From: Typha latifolia
Lineage: Eukaryota > Streptophyta > Magnoliopsida > Poales > Typhaceae
DNA: 64,000 nucleotides
Assembly: GCA_019914945.1 (NCBI GenBank)
Contig: CM034110.1
Coordinates: 6,837,808 to 6,901,807, forward strand
Direction of reading: 5' to 3'
Under the pieces are notes generated by a model, which was given only the letters and a program-made list of their open reading frames with translations, searched no databases and had not been told where the DNA came from. The stretch's first letter is position 1; each line of letters opens with the position of its first letter. This document shows positions 53,296 to 64,000 of this stretch, one piece after another. The position numbers and the translations under genes were made by a program.

Positions 53296-56200
53296 CATTA
53301 TTTGTGTCAGTGAACCCTGAGAAAGAGATTATAGATATACTTGCTTCAAATGTTTCTCTCTTTCACTCTTCTCTCAGATAATAAGTTTTCAGTCATACTA
53401 TGGAAATTCTATAAATAATTGAGACTATAAGATTGGTTGTCGTATCCATTGTTATGGTTGCCAATAATTATAGGATCTTCCTTACCTTCTTCCCTTATGA
53501 CAAGATCGTTTTGTTGCTAATCCTAAAGATAATACGTTTAGCATGAATTTGTCTTGCGATAAGAAGTATAATATGGAGAGACTAATGTTTTCTCATTCTT
53601 CACCACCATATATCACTGTTCCATGTGGATCATTTGCGCAAATCAGATTGTTCGTAGCGTCTATATAAGAGAATCCTTATTGTAGGTTCAGCTGATTGCT
53701 TGATCACTTTATCCTCCAAATCCAAATGTTGTTTTGTGATCAATCCCAAGCAATCCCAAGGTAAATAAATAAATTTGAAAATCTCTGAAATGGATTAATG
53801 GAGTAAAGTTAGATGGAATCTTTATAGATTTAGGTTGATATTGTTGAGTGAAAAAATTCACCAAAATTTTTATGTATCAACTAAACTGAAGTGTGCCGGC
53901 AGTTTTGTTCTTGTGGTTAGAGAAAGTTAGTTTCAGTGAATTTAACATCTAACTCTTCTGGAGATGGATGCCTCAAAATTGTCCTGCCATTTCAAAACTC
54001 TGAAGCATTAAAAAAATTGCTAAATTATAATTTAAGAAAAAAAAATCTTGAATTGTTCATCCTCCTTCTGTAAGATTCAGCGAATTAACGCCTCCATGCT
54101 TGACTTTTCCATCCTCAATTTTCCTTTGTTTAATCTCCCATTAAAACCAAATTTTATTCATGCCAAATTAGGGTTTATCTCATTCAAATGTATCTTTGTA
54201 TAATAATTTGGTCTAAAGTAACCAACAACTGGGGCCTTCATCTTTGTTCCATCTGTCAGCCAAAAATAAATAAGACACAATTGGCCCATTTGGTCTCAAT
54301 AATGCAATCGTACTATGGGACTTATGAAATTATGGAATAGTCAAGTTCACAGGGTTTGATGTCTATTGTTGGAATAGTCAAGTTTCTCTTACTCTTTGAG
54401 TTCATCACCATGTTCAGTACTGTTGGAGTTTACAGAGTTGACATCCATTCCTATCTCCAATTATTTCATTCAACTCTATACAGGAGCAAGAGAAGAGGAA
54501 CAAGTCAAAGATCACATCATTGAGTTCTACACCAATCACTAAAACTCTCTCACTAAAATGGTGATTGATTTCTAACAAATGTTTTGATAGACTATGACTC
54601 ACCACTTCCTACCTAATACATGATGGCACATAATATCAACGTCATCAAAGCAAGAAGCTTGGTGAAAATATCCATGGAGTATTAAAGCCTGCTCATCCTA
54701 TGAGTATTGAACACATCCATATTTTGGTCGATTTTAGTTAAATATAATAAGTTAGAGATAGGAACAAGAAAAAAGACTTGCACTTTGTTTCTGCTTTCTT
54801 TCTTGTCAGAAAAAACATCATTCAGTTTGCTATGGTTCTAGAACAAACACCTACCTGAAAGAAAGGATTTTGCTCAGAATCTCATAAAGCATTCAATGAG
54901 TAGCAAATATCCTACCTTTGTGTTCTTCTTTTTAGTCTTAGTCATGAACAATATATTAAACTCGAAACCAACAGCATAGCCTTATCGTGGATCGCAGAAC
55001 AAACTGTTGACTTTTTAGGAGCTTAATAGTTAATACAATGTGCTGTTGATACACTTTGCTTTATGGATATCTCTTTCTCCAAAGGGTTGTTTACATAAGA
55101 TAAGAAGAAAGCTGGCAGCAAATTGCCTGAGTTAGTAGGTTCCCACTTCACTAGCCACCATGATGCTTGTGGAATTTAATCACTATAATGCTTATCTCTC
55201 TCTCTCTCTCTCTCTTTCCTTTTTTAGTTCTCAGATATATCATCTGAGTATATCAAATTGCATAATATTTTTGTCCTACAAATCACCTAAAAGGAACTTC
55301 AGGGCATACAAAATCTTAGATAAGAAATTTACACTATGGACTCTCTCTAACAATGTCAAATGTCAAAATCTGAACAAGATCACATCATCGATCAGCGAAC
55401 CCTTTTGCACCAATAGCTACCTGCACATATGCAGAAGTTGTATTGGTTGGTGATACACTGAAAACTCGCGAAAGGACATTTAAAGTCTTTGTGCAACATC
55501 TTAAATATGTTATCTTCTTATGATAGGGGGTGGTGGGTGTCTTAGGTGAAGTGAGCTCATGGATGCTGTGTGCAGTTGAGATAGGAGTACAAATTTCCTT
55601 ATCAAATTGCGGGGGCCAATGGTTTGGAATAGTGCTGATGGCATACTTTTGTTTTTATGTGCTAAGATGCAAGCTTTCTTTGACTGATTGGAACTCAAAG
55701 GTGCATATGAATACCTTTAGGATAATAATACATTGTACATAATTGAGCTGTCATTCATGCCTTGCTTTATGTTTAATCATATACTTTGTAGCATACATTG
55801 CATCATGAGATTTACATATGAAGCTGATCAAGCATAACATCAAAGAGAAAAGTATGCAATCAAAATAATTCAGTTAAATATAGTGTAGTAGTGTCCCTAT
55901 TGGTAAACCAGAAAGCAGAAAGAGTTGTTTATTGTCTGTAGAACTAAGAGTTGGTAGCAAGATAGGATTCAAAATATTTTAGAGGAATGCACATCTCAGG
56001 TGGTTGCTTTCCATCTTGCTGCAATTCTTTTCAGTTGTCATTTATCAAAAGTATGGTAGTTTTGGACAAAAATTCAAAGGTAACAGGTCTCAGATTGCTG
56101 AACTACTTATCGATTATTTTCGCAGTCGGAACTGCAGAGGATGCGAAAAAAACGATCCTAAATATTTCCATCAACTGTTCTTGCAAACTGCATACTAAGT

Positions 56201-58979
56201 CAATTTTCTTGCCAAGTTTAGTAAGCAAAATGAATGGATGTTCCAAAGCAATGTAGAGAACTTAATTGAGTTGCAAGCAAACCAAAATGTTGAAAATTGA
56301 TGAGATTGATATGGAAAGGAGGCAGCTCATGAGAGCATAAGCTCTAGTGATACTGACAAGATCCTAAAGTAAAATTCAACTGGCTATAGAAGTAGAATGC
56401 CCACATGAGTGACTAAGAGTTAAAATATATTATGAAAGTAATGCAAGGTATATTCTGAATTTGGAAACTGATGTGATAAGTGATCATTTCTGTAAGCCAC
56501 TACAAATTGTGATGTCTAACTGAAAGAAATGATCATTTATATGATGGGGCTAGCATGATGTTTGTCCTAACATTACACCATTTATTTTAAACTGATGCCA
56601 TGAGATTCCTTAAATTTAGGGTTTTTTTTTTTTTTTACATAATTGGTATACTAACATATTTTAAAATATTATAATTGTCTCTGCACTATCTAAACTATTA
56701 TAATTTACACTTGTCGTTATGGTTAGCTTTTACCAAAATATTTATATAATATTCCTAACTTATGGTTGTTAAAACTAATAAATATAGGTAAATGACTAAA
56801 ACATCATTCTTTCTTAAAATTTAGAGTGTAAGATCTACATCACTGATTTTTTTCCTGCGGTAAAAAAAATTCTTTTCTTATACTATGATAATCAGCCATT
56901 TTAAGCAATATATATAATGACAAAATGGTCTTTTATTATTTCATGTTCATTTAAAACTTTTAACTATGATTAGCTAGATTTAACGGAGAATGCCATTTTT
57001 GAGAGAGATCAAATCTTTTGATATATTAAAAGTTGTTTTTATGATAATTATATAAAAAATTCTTAAGAAGACAACAGAAAACTTAAGTTTTTTTCGCTTT
57101 TTTTCGCGATACCACTAACTATACTTTTAGTCAAATTAGGGAGAGGTTTCTTTGTATATATATTTTATTTTTAACAGACTTCTTGCTTAGGTAATAAATA
57201 ATGCTCTATTAAGATATCAATGCCACACACACAAAAGAAAAGAAAAAAAAAGAGAGAGAAAGATATCAGTGAGACCAAAATCTTCTAGTTTCATTCCCCT
57301 TGGGAGTTCATGGCCCAAGGCAAAGCCAATATAAAATTTTTTGAGATGCAGAACAAGTGGTGATGGAATTGCTGCTATATATCCTATGAGCTTGCTGGCA
57401 TCATCTAAGAGGAGAGAGAGGCTCAAATTGTGATATTCAATTAAGAAGGCCATAACAGCTGCTATCTTTTGTGTATCAAATTTATTATATTTTCCTGCAT
57501 TGTTAGTGACACAACTTTAGTGCAGATGATGGGGACTACATTAACAAAGGAGATAAGTACCTTCTCAAAAGAATATAGAAATAAGCAACACAAAAATGTC
57601 AATTGATCTGTAAGTGGGATCTGTGTTGATGTCCATAGGATGTTTGGTACTTCATAAATATATTGTATCTTACTACTGTATGATTACTAACAAATGAGTG
57701 AGAACTTAAGAATAATTTTGGAGTTTTCCTCCTGATCCATTTTGCAAATCACCACCTCCTTCATTGGCTTGAACTGAATTCACATTAATTTTTTTTTTCC
57801 ACTTACAATTGACTCTTTTTTGAAAATAAATAATAAAGTTCTATAAAGAGTATTCTTTTTTTTTTTGGAACTCTCATCAGGATGTTAGACTAAAAAAAAT
57901 AAAAAATTTCGATACTTAACAAGTACATTGTACGGTTGTACCACATTACAAGCTCTAAACACTCCTTGGAGATCTAAATTGGGATTCAACCCGAACACAT
58001 CAGTGAATGTACATTAGTGCGTCAATCACATATATCCGATAATTTAGATCATATCTGCTGAAATCCTATGATTCTCCGGTGTTCCTTCTCGGCATGGTCA
58101 ATCACATACAATCACTTGCATCTAACGACGCATCTAAATAAGCTCTCTCAGAGTTAGTTATCAATAAATATGTAATACACATATCTATTTATTGTATTTT
58201 CTAACTTAATTTTTGATCCAAAATAAATTGTCTATAAGCCACCATTGTCGTTATGATTGGGTTTTACCAACTTACGACGAAAGTTATTAGGGTTAATATT
58301 GAGTAGATTTTTTTATCAAGGCATTATATATGTACCGCATAGACTTACTATGACATTTTTTTTTAAATATATATAAATTGACCAAGTTGTCTAGCCAATA
58401 TATTGGCTACCCCATTTGTCTACAAGCTCATGATCAATCAAACAAAAATAAAAACTGCCAATTTGAACCTATTGAAGTGGCCAAACTAAAACTCAAACAA
58501 TGGAGCTATACAGACAAATAAATACATTTCAGAATCTGGTAGGCTGTTTCTTCCAGCCAGGTTGGTATGGACTGGCAACTGGCCAAGCCTTTGTGAAGGA
58601 GCATCAGATGCAACCTTTTCAGTCTAGTCCATATTTTAGGGCAAGCTTTTAACCCCCCCTTTTTTCTCTCTCTTTATCTCTCTGATACATATTAACACAT
58701 AACATTGAGACACACCATATCCAGTTGGGATCCACATATCTTTTTTCATTTGCCCAGAGTATATGCTCTCCCTTTTTCTTTTGTTAAACCTAGTATGTGC
58801 TCTTAGCTACTCCACAACCATTTCTAAATATTTCTTTTGTAGTTACTCTCCTCAGTATTGCACTATATTATCAGGTATTTAGTTGTTTGAATCTTTTAGG
58901 CCCTGATAGTGATGTTATAACATAGTCCCAATTGACCACATTGCTCTGCATCATTTGCACATTTTCCTTCTGTAACCTT
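53296..58979. other. gene-poor stretch between the GDSL cluster and the boron transporter
   Basis: 5.7 kb without a recognisable gene. It contains the 3' UTR of GDSL copy C, a (TC)n run at about 55196-55216, poly-T near 56621-56637, and AT-rich sequence. Open frames at 54414-54605, 55160-55453, 55510-55742, 55987-56256 and 57217-57453 lack domains, family motifs or consistent exon structure. Confidence 0.5.
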
Positions 58980-59209
58980 TCCCAGCCTTATATATTTAGA
59001 GAACCCCCCTACTCTCTAGAATTCTGAGAGCTTTCATCTGCCCCAGTTTAATGGTAGAAAACCTAATGCCAGCAGAAGCTTTGGTTGATCTTGGCTTGAA
59101 TAAACCAATGCTCTTGGGGTTTGTAGGTTTTAGTTAGTATCGTTGTTTGGGTACTGGAGTTTGGCTTGTTTTCTTGAGAGTATAGATTGGTAATCTGGAG
59201 GTCTGAAAT

Positions 59210-59215
59210 ATGTAA
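59210..59215 (+). promoter_or_regulatory. minimal upstream ORF ATGTAA in presumed BOR leader
   Basis: Start codon immediately followed by stop, 370 bp before the BOR start. AUGUAA mediates boron-dependent ribosome stalling in the Arabidopsis NIP5;1 leader, and upstream ORFs act on BOR1 translation. Whether this position is in the mature leader is unknown. Confidence 0.4.
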
Positions 59216-59429
59216 TTGTGTACTTCATTTTTCTCTGGTTTGGAGTTTCTGGTTGCTTCTTCGTCAGAAGCAATCATTGTTCATCTTGTTAGTGAACTCA
59301 TTAGCCCTTTTTCTGTTACCTGGTATGTTTTTTCCTCAGTTTCTGAAACAAATTTATCAGCTTCTTCATGGATCTAACTTAGGTGACAGACCCTGAATCT
59401 CTTTCTCAATTTTTTGGAGATTTCTTTTA

Positions 59430-59460
59430 ATGTAGCTGATTTAGAAGCCAAACCATGTAG
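59430..59460 (+). promoter_or_regulatory. two minimal upstream ORFs ATGTAG in presumed BOR leader
   Basis: ATGTAG at 59430-59435 and again at 59455-59460, 150 and 125 bp before the BOR start codon. Each is a start directly followed by a stop. Confidence 0.4.
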
Positions 59461-59579
59461 TCATAGATTCATATTTTTCTTAATATAATTGACTCATATC
59501 TGCCTCATTTAGTAGAATCAATATATTGTACAATTCTAGAGAGAGAGGGAGGGAGAGAGAGGAAACATTTGAAAATATC

Positions 59580-62500
59580 ATGGAGGAAACATTTGTACCT
59601 TTTCGTGGCATCAAGAATGATCTTCGAGGAAGACTGATGTGCTACAAACAAGACTGGGCTGGTGGCCTCAGCGCAGGCATCAGGTAATGGTTATGGTGAT
59701 ACCTTTTTTCATCTATTTGAATTTTGGAGTTGTAGACGACATATCTTTTTGCAGAATTATCTCAAAATAGCTTTATCCTATAAGTAAAAAAAAAAAAAAA
59801 AAAAAACATGCTCATTCATCCTTGACAGTTTTCTGTGTCCACTGTCCAGGATTTTGGCTCCAACGACATATATATTTTTCGCATCAGCAATTCCAGTGAT
59901 ATCATTCGGAGAGCAGTTGGAGAGAGATACTGGTACAAGATTATAGATTTTTGAACAGCCTTTTTCTTTTGCTGCTGCTTATATTAAATTTGAACGATAA
60001 TTTGGTGCCTTAAGATGCTCTGATCTGCTATGAATGAATTATTTGGTGCTGAGATTTCCACACACACTTTTATGAAATAAAAAATGGTATTGGCAGATGG
60101 AGTCCTAACAGCAGTGCAAACATTGGCATCAACTGCTCTTTGTGGCATCATCCATTCGATTATAGGAGGTCAGCCTTTGCTGATTCTTGGAGTTGCAGAG
60201 CCCACAGTGCTTATGTACACCTTCATGTTTAACTTTGCCAAAAATAGAACCGATTTGGGTCCAAGGATGTTTCTAGCTTGGACTGGTTGGTAAGTTGTAT
60301 TTATCTCTCAAGGATAAAATACATCTATTGAACTTGTGCTCATGATTTACATCTTTCTTCATATGTTTTAGGGTATGCGTGTGGACTTCCTTCTTGCTAT
60401 TCTTAATGGCCATACTAGGTGCATGCTCTATTATTAATAGATTTACCCGCATAGCTGGTGAGTTGTTCGGCTTGCTGATTGCTATGCTCTTCATGCAGCA
60501 AGCTATTAAGGTAAGCATCACAACAGGCTTGCCTTTTGAATTTGTATTAGTGATTTGTCCACGGAGTATATTAAAGCTGTACAATTATATGAAGTGGAAT
60601 ATTACATCAGGTATGCTCATATTTTGTTACTTATAAATTGGAGTTAAACTAAAGAACTTTACATATGAACATCAATATTATTTTCTGTGGACAAATGTAT
60701 ACCAAAAAAAAAAAAAAAAGGTAGTAGAAAGGCAAGAAAGAATATTGAAATCACACACGTAATATTGATATCTTTAATTGATCAAGAATGAAGAAGAGCT
60801 AGTTCCCTGAACTCTAACTGCTGGTAGTGGCCAAATTTAACTGTAAAGCACCTCATACACCACTCTCTATAATTGCTTGGATCTATTTTCCAGGGGCTTG
60901 TTGATGAGTTCCATATACCCGAAAGAGAAAATCCAAGAGCACTGGAATTTGTTCCATCTTGGAGGTTTGCGAATGGGATGTTTGCTCTAGTCCTCTCGTT
61001 TGGTCTTTTGCTGACTGCACTAAAAAGTAGGAAGGCACGATCATGGCGCTATGGAACTGGTATGCATGATAGTCAGCTAGACATATTTCATATAACAATT
61101 GAAACTTCTCGTGGTGATTTACGTGTAGTAAATGTTACTGCAACATAAGCTGTAAAACTCAATTACCTTCGTCTTGGTAGATCACTTAAAAGTATTTTCT
61201 CTTGATTAGTTCTGCAAAGTCTTATCTAAGTGGTTTTCCGTTTCTTTTTCTTAAGTATCTAAGTCAAATATTTTCACTACTTGCAGGTACTTTGCGAGGG
61301 TTCATTGCGGACTATGGAGTGCCACTTATGGTCCTTGTCTGGACAGGAGTTTCTTATATACCTTCTGGTGACATTCCAAAAGGGATCCCTAGGCGCCTTT
61401 TTAGCCCAAATCCATGGTCACCTGGAGCCTACAAGAATTGGGCAGTTGTCAAGGCATGATTTCTTTGCTTGGTTAAATGGATCATATAATCTTCCATAAA
61501 TAATCAACTTTTGGTTGGTCACATTTGCTTATGATTTTGTTTTATCCTTTGACAGGACATGCCACATGTGCCTTTTATCTACATATTTGGAGCTTTTATA
61601 CCAGCCACAATGATAGCAGTTTTGTACTATTTTGATCACAGTGTAGCATCTCAACTTGCTCAGCAGCAGGAGTTCAATTTGAGAAAACCACCATCATTTC
61701 ATTATGATCTGCTTCTTCTAGGATTTCTGGTGTGTTCTTTCTCCATCCCTAAACTGCCTACTTGTTGCATTTCTGTCAGTGCAAAGATAGCTGCTGGCCA
61801 TTGATTCATTGATTTAGTTGTTCTATGACAGACTCTGTTATGTGGCCTTATTGGAATTCCCCCGTCCAATGGGGTCATTCCACAATCTCCAATGCACACA
61901 AAGAGTCTAGCTACTCTCAAGCAACAGGTAAGGTAACCAAGTTTGCATCAACTTTGAGCAAGAAAAATTCTGCTTCTCATGCCATTTCATTGCAAATTTT
62001 GGCCCAATATGACCCTCCAGCTTCTCCGCAATCGACTAGTGGCCACTGCACGCCAGAGTATGCAGAAAAATTCAAGCTTAAGCCAGTTGTACGGTAATAT
62101 GCAAGATGCATATCAGCAGATGCAGACTCCATTGATCTACCAAGAACAGTCTGCTCGAGTATGAGAAAGTTTTCTTGGTGCTCATCTGTGTTTATTTATG
62201 GTCTTTCTTTCCTTATTATTAAATAAGTTGAGTTGTACATACAGAAACTGAAGGAACTGAAGGACTCCACAATCCAAATGGCTTCAAGCATGGGACATTT
62301 TGATGCTCCGGTAGACGAGTCAGTATTTGATATAGAAAAGGAGATAGACGATCTATTGCCTGTTGAGGTAAAAGAACAGCGGTTAAGCAACTTGCTTCAG
62401 GCTATGATGGTAGGAGGGTGCGTTGCAGCCATGCCTATCCTTAAAAAGATACCAACCTCTGTTCTTTGGGGTTACTTTGCCTTCATGGCCATTGAAAGCT

Positions 62501-63304
62501 TACCAGGAAACCAGTTCTGGGACAGGATTCTCCTGCTCTTCACTGCTCCCAGTAGAAGATTCAAGTATCTTTCACCTTAACCTTACTCTCTAGTTGTTTT
62601 ACTCTCTGTGTCAGTGTTGGATGCTGGAGCACTAACTGGTTTTTATCTTACAGAGTGCTTGAAGAGTACCATGCAACTTTCGTGGAGACTGTGCCTTTTA
62701 AGATGATTGCTACTTTTACGCTTTTCCAGACAGCTTATTTGCTTGTGTGCTTCGGAATAACATGGATTCCGATAGCTGGGGTCCTTTTCCCACTTATGAT
62801 TATGCTTCTAATTCCTGTAAGACAGTACATTCTTCCCAAACTCTTCAAAGGGGCACATCTTACAGACTTAGATGCTGCAGAATATGAAGAATCACCAGCT
62901 ATACCATTCAATCTTGCAATGGTTAGCTCAATATTTGATACCAGTTTAATCAAACCATAGTGAATCTTTATACACTGATTATCGTGTCATTTTGCTTCTA
63001 GCAGGAGGTCGACATTGGCACGAGGCGGGCAGCAAGCGGAGAGATCCTAGATGACATAGTCACCAGAAGCCGTGGTGAGATTAAACATATGCATAGCCCG
63101 AAAGTTACTAGCTCAAATGCAACACCAGTTACAGATTTTCAGGGTCTTCATAGCCCACGATTATCTGAGAGGGCACATAGCCCACGAGTAAACGAACTAA
63201 GGCAGGAGCATAGTCCTCAGATGGGTGGAAGAGGACCAATTAGTCCAAGAACAGGAGAAATCAGACCATCCAAGTTGGGGGAAGGTGCAACTTCAAAGCA
63301 GTAA
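59580..63304 (+). CDS. BOR1: boron transporter, BOR1-type borate exporter
   Basis: Plasma-membrane borate efflux carrier of the SLC4 anion-exchanger fold, used for xylem loading. Exons: 59580-59683, 59850-59932, 60097-60289, 60372-60510, 60894-61059, 61287-61453, 61556-61729, 61832-61927, 62021-62158, 62245-62564, 62654-62921, 63002-63304 (TAA), phases consistent, 716 residues (BOR1 is about 704). Signatures: METFVPF-like start, [84 protein letters not shown] and [15 protein letters not shown]. The loop [19 protein letters not shown] keeps Tyr residues like those used in AtBOR1 sorting. The C-terminal tail repeats HSP/SPR units. Intron 6 apparently uses a GC donor (AAG|GCATGA at 61454). The last acceptor is TAGCAG, so the Gln at the exon 12 start may be optional (63002 or 63005). 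Confidence 0.95.
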
Positions 63305-64000
63305 GAAAGCTTTGCCCCAGATCAGTTGTTTACTGTGTTGCTAGCATGGTTATATACTTATATGTTTGTCTTTGGTGGATATGTTGTGCTTCTATTTTCC
63401 ACCAGTTACGCTTATTTAGCCTGCCAGTGTATAAAATATCTACTGTTTACTTTTCCTTCTCTCCTCAATTTGGAGGAGTCTTGTGTAATCTGAGATCTGA
63501 ATAGCAGATAACTTACAACATCCAAAATGCCATAGTACTTTCTTTGTTGGGTTTTTTGTTGCATATATACTATTCAAAAGTCTCTTGTTTACTTGTATGT
63601 ACTTCTAAAATTGATATCAGCATGTACATCTCTCGAAACACATGATTTTTGTACGTGTATCTTTTAAAACTTTTATCTTTTGAATTAATACTCTTCAAAG
63701 TTAACTAACTATTAAAGTTTAAATAATTTTAATATAAAAAGACAAATATTCTTATTCTAGTTTTTATAGATTTCTCTTAAGACAAATACTCTTAGTTTTT
63801 GTCAATTTTTCTGTATAGGAGAAAACTGCATATAAGTAGACCTAAGAAGTATAGCGATAATATCCGAATATTTTTTCGTTTGTTAGATTATGAGTTTTAA
63901 TTTAATCATTTTAATTTAATTATAGGCTAGACAAAAGGGACTATCTCTCTCCAACGAATAGGTAGAATAATTATGTCAACCCTCATAAATCTCAACATTC
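63305..64000. other. BOR 3' UTR and downstream sequence
   Basis: 3' UTR followed by AT-rich sequence to the window end. No further gene recognised. Confidence 0.6.

Noticed and set aside
55987..56256. Overlapping frames with CRGCEKNDPKYFHQ-like text
   Set aside because: Single short frames, with no neighbouring exons, acceptor/donor logic or recognised family.
57217..57453. Minus-strand 78-codon hydrophobic frame
   Set aside because: Starts with Met and looks protein-like, but no family is recognised and no further exons connect. It partly derives from a CT-rich run.

Overview
This is a eukaryotic nuclear window from a flowering plant. Genes are split by many GT-AG introns, the DNA is AT-rich, and plant-type MITEs and LINE remnants are present. 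Two clues point to a monocot: the boron transporter's C-terminal tail has the SPR/TGE/KLGEG pattern that I recall from the rice protein, and the GDSL first exons have the GC-rich 5' end typical of monocot genes. The very large introns of the first gene suggest a non-grass monocot, but the species cannot be fixed from sequence alone.

Layout: (1) 1482-25686, plus strand: the 3' three quarters of a HECT E3 ubiquitin ligase of the UPL7 type, 22 visible exons spread over 24 kb, with introns filled by MITEs, CT-rich dispersed elements and local tandem duplications. (2) 27023-30145, minus strand, convergent with UPL7: an ECHIDNA/TVP23 trans-Golgi membrane protein, 6 coding exons, complete. (3) 32165-35387, minus strand: an ARF1-type small GTPase, 5 coding exons, with one extra arginine codon and a LINE 3' fragment in an intron. 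(4) 36.2-37.4 kb: a decayed LINE (reverse transcriptase tail, zinc-binding and RNase H regions). (5) 40417-44331, plus strand: a YTH-domain (ECT family) m6A reader with an unusually long C-terminal tail. (6) 45.3-53.3 kb, plus strand: a tandem GDSL esterase/lipase cluster with three first exons but only two gene bodies. (7) 53.3-59.0 kb: a gene-poor stretch. (8) 59580-63304, plus strand: a BOR1-type borate exporter, 12 exons, complete, with minimal AUG-stop ORFs in its presumed leader.

The genes do not form a pathway. ECHIDNA and ARF both act in Golgi/TGN traffic, but their adjacency may be chance. The most interesting signals are the GDSL cluster (orphan first exon with a broken TATA box, a GC-AG intron in one copy, loss of the block III Asn in the other), the AUGUAA/AUGUAG minimal ORFs ahead of the boron transporter, and the extra Arg in an otherwise near-invariant ARF motif. 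No undescribed multi-gene system was found.
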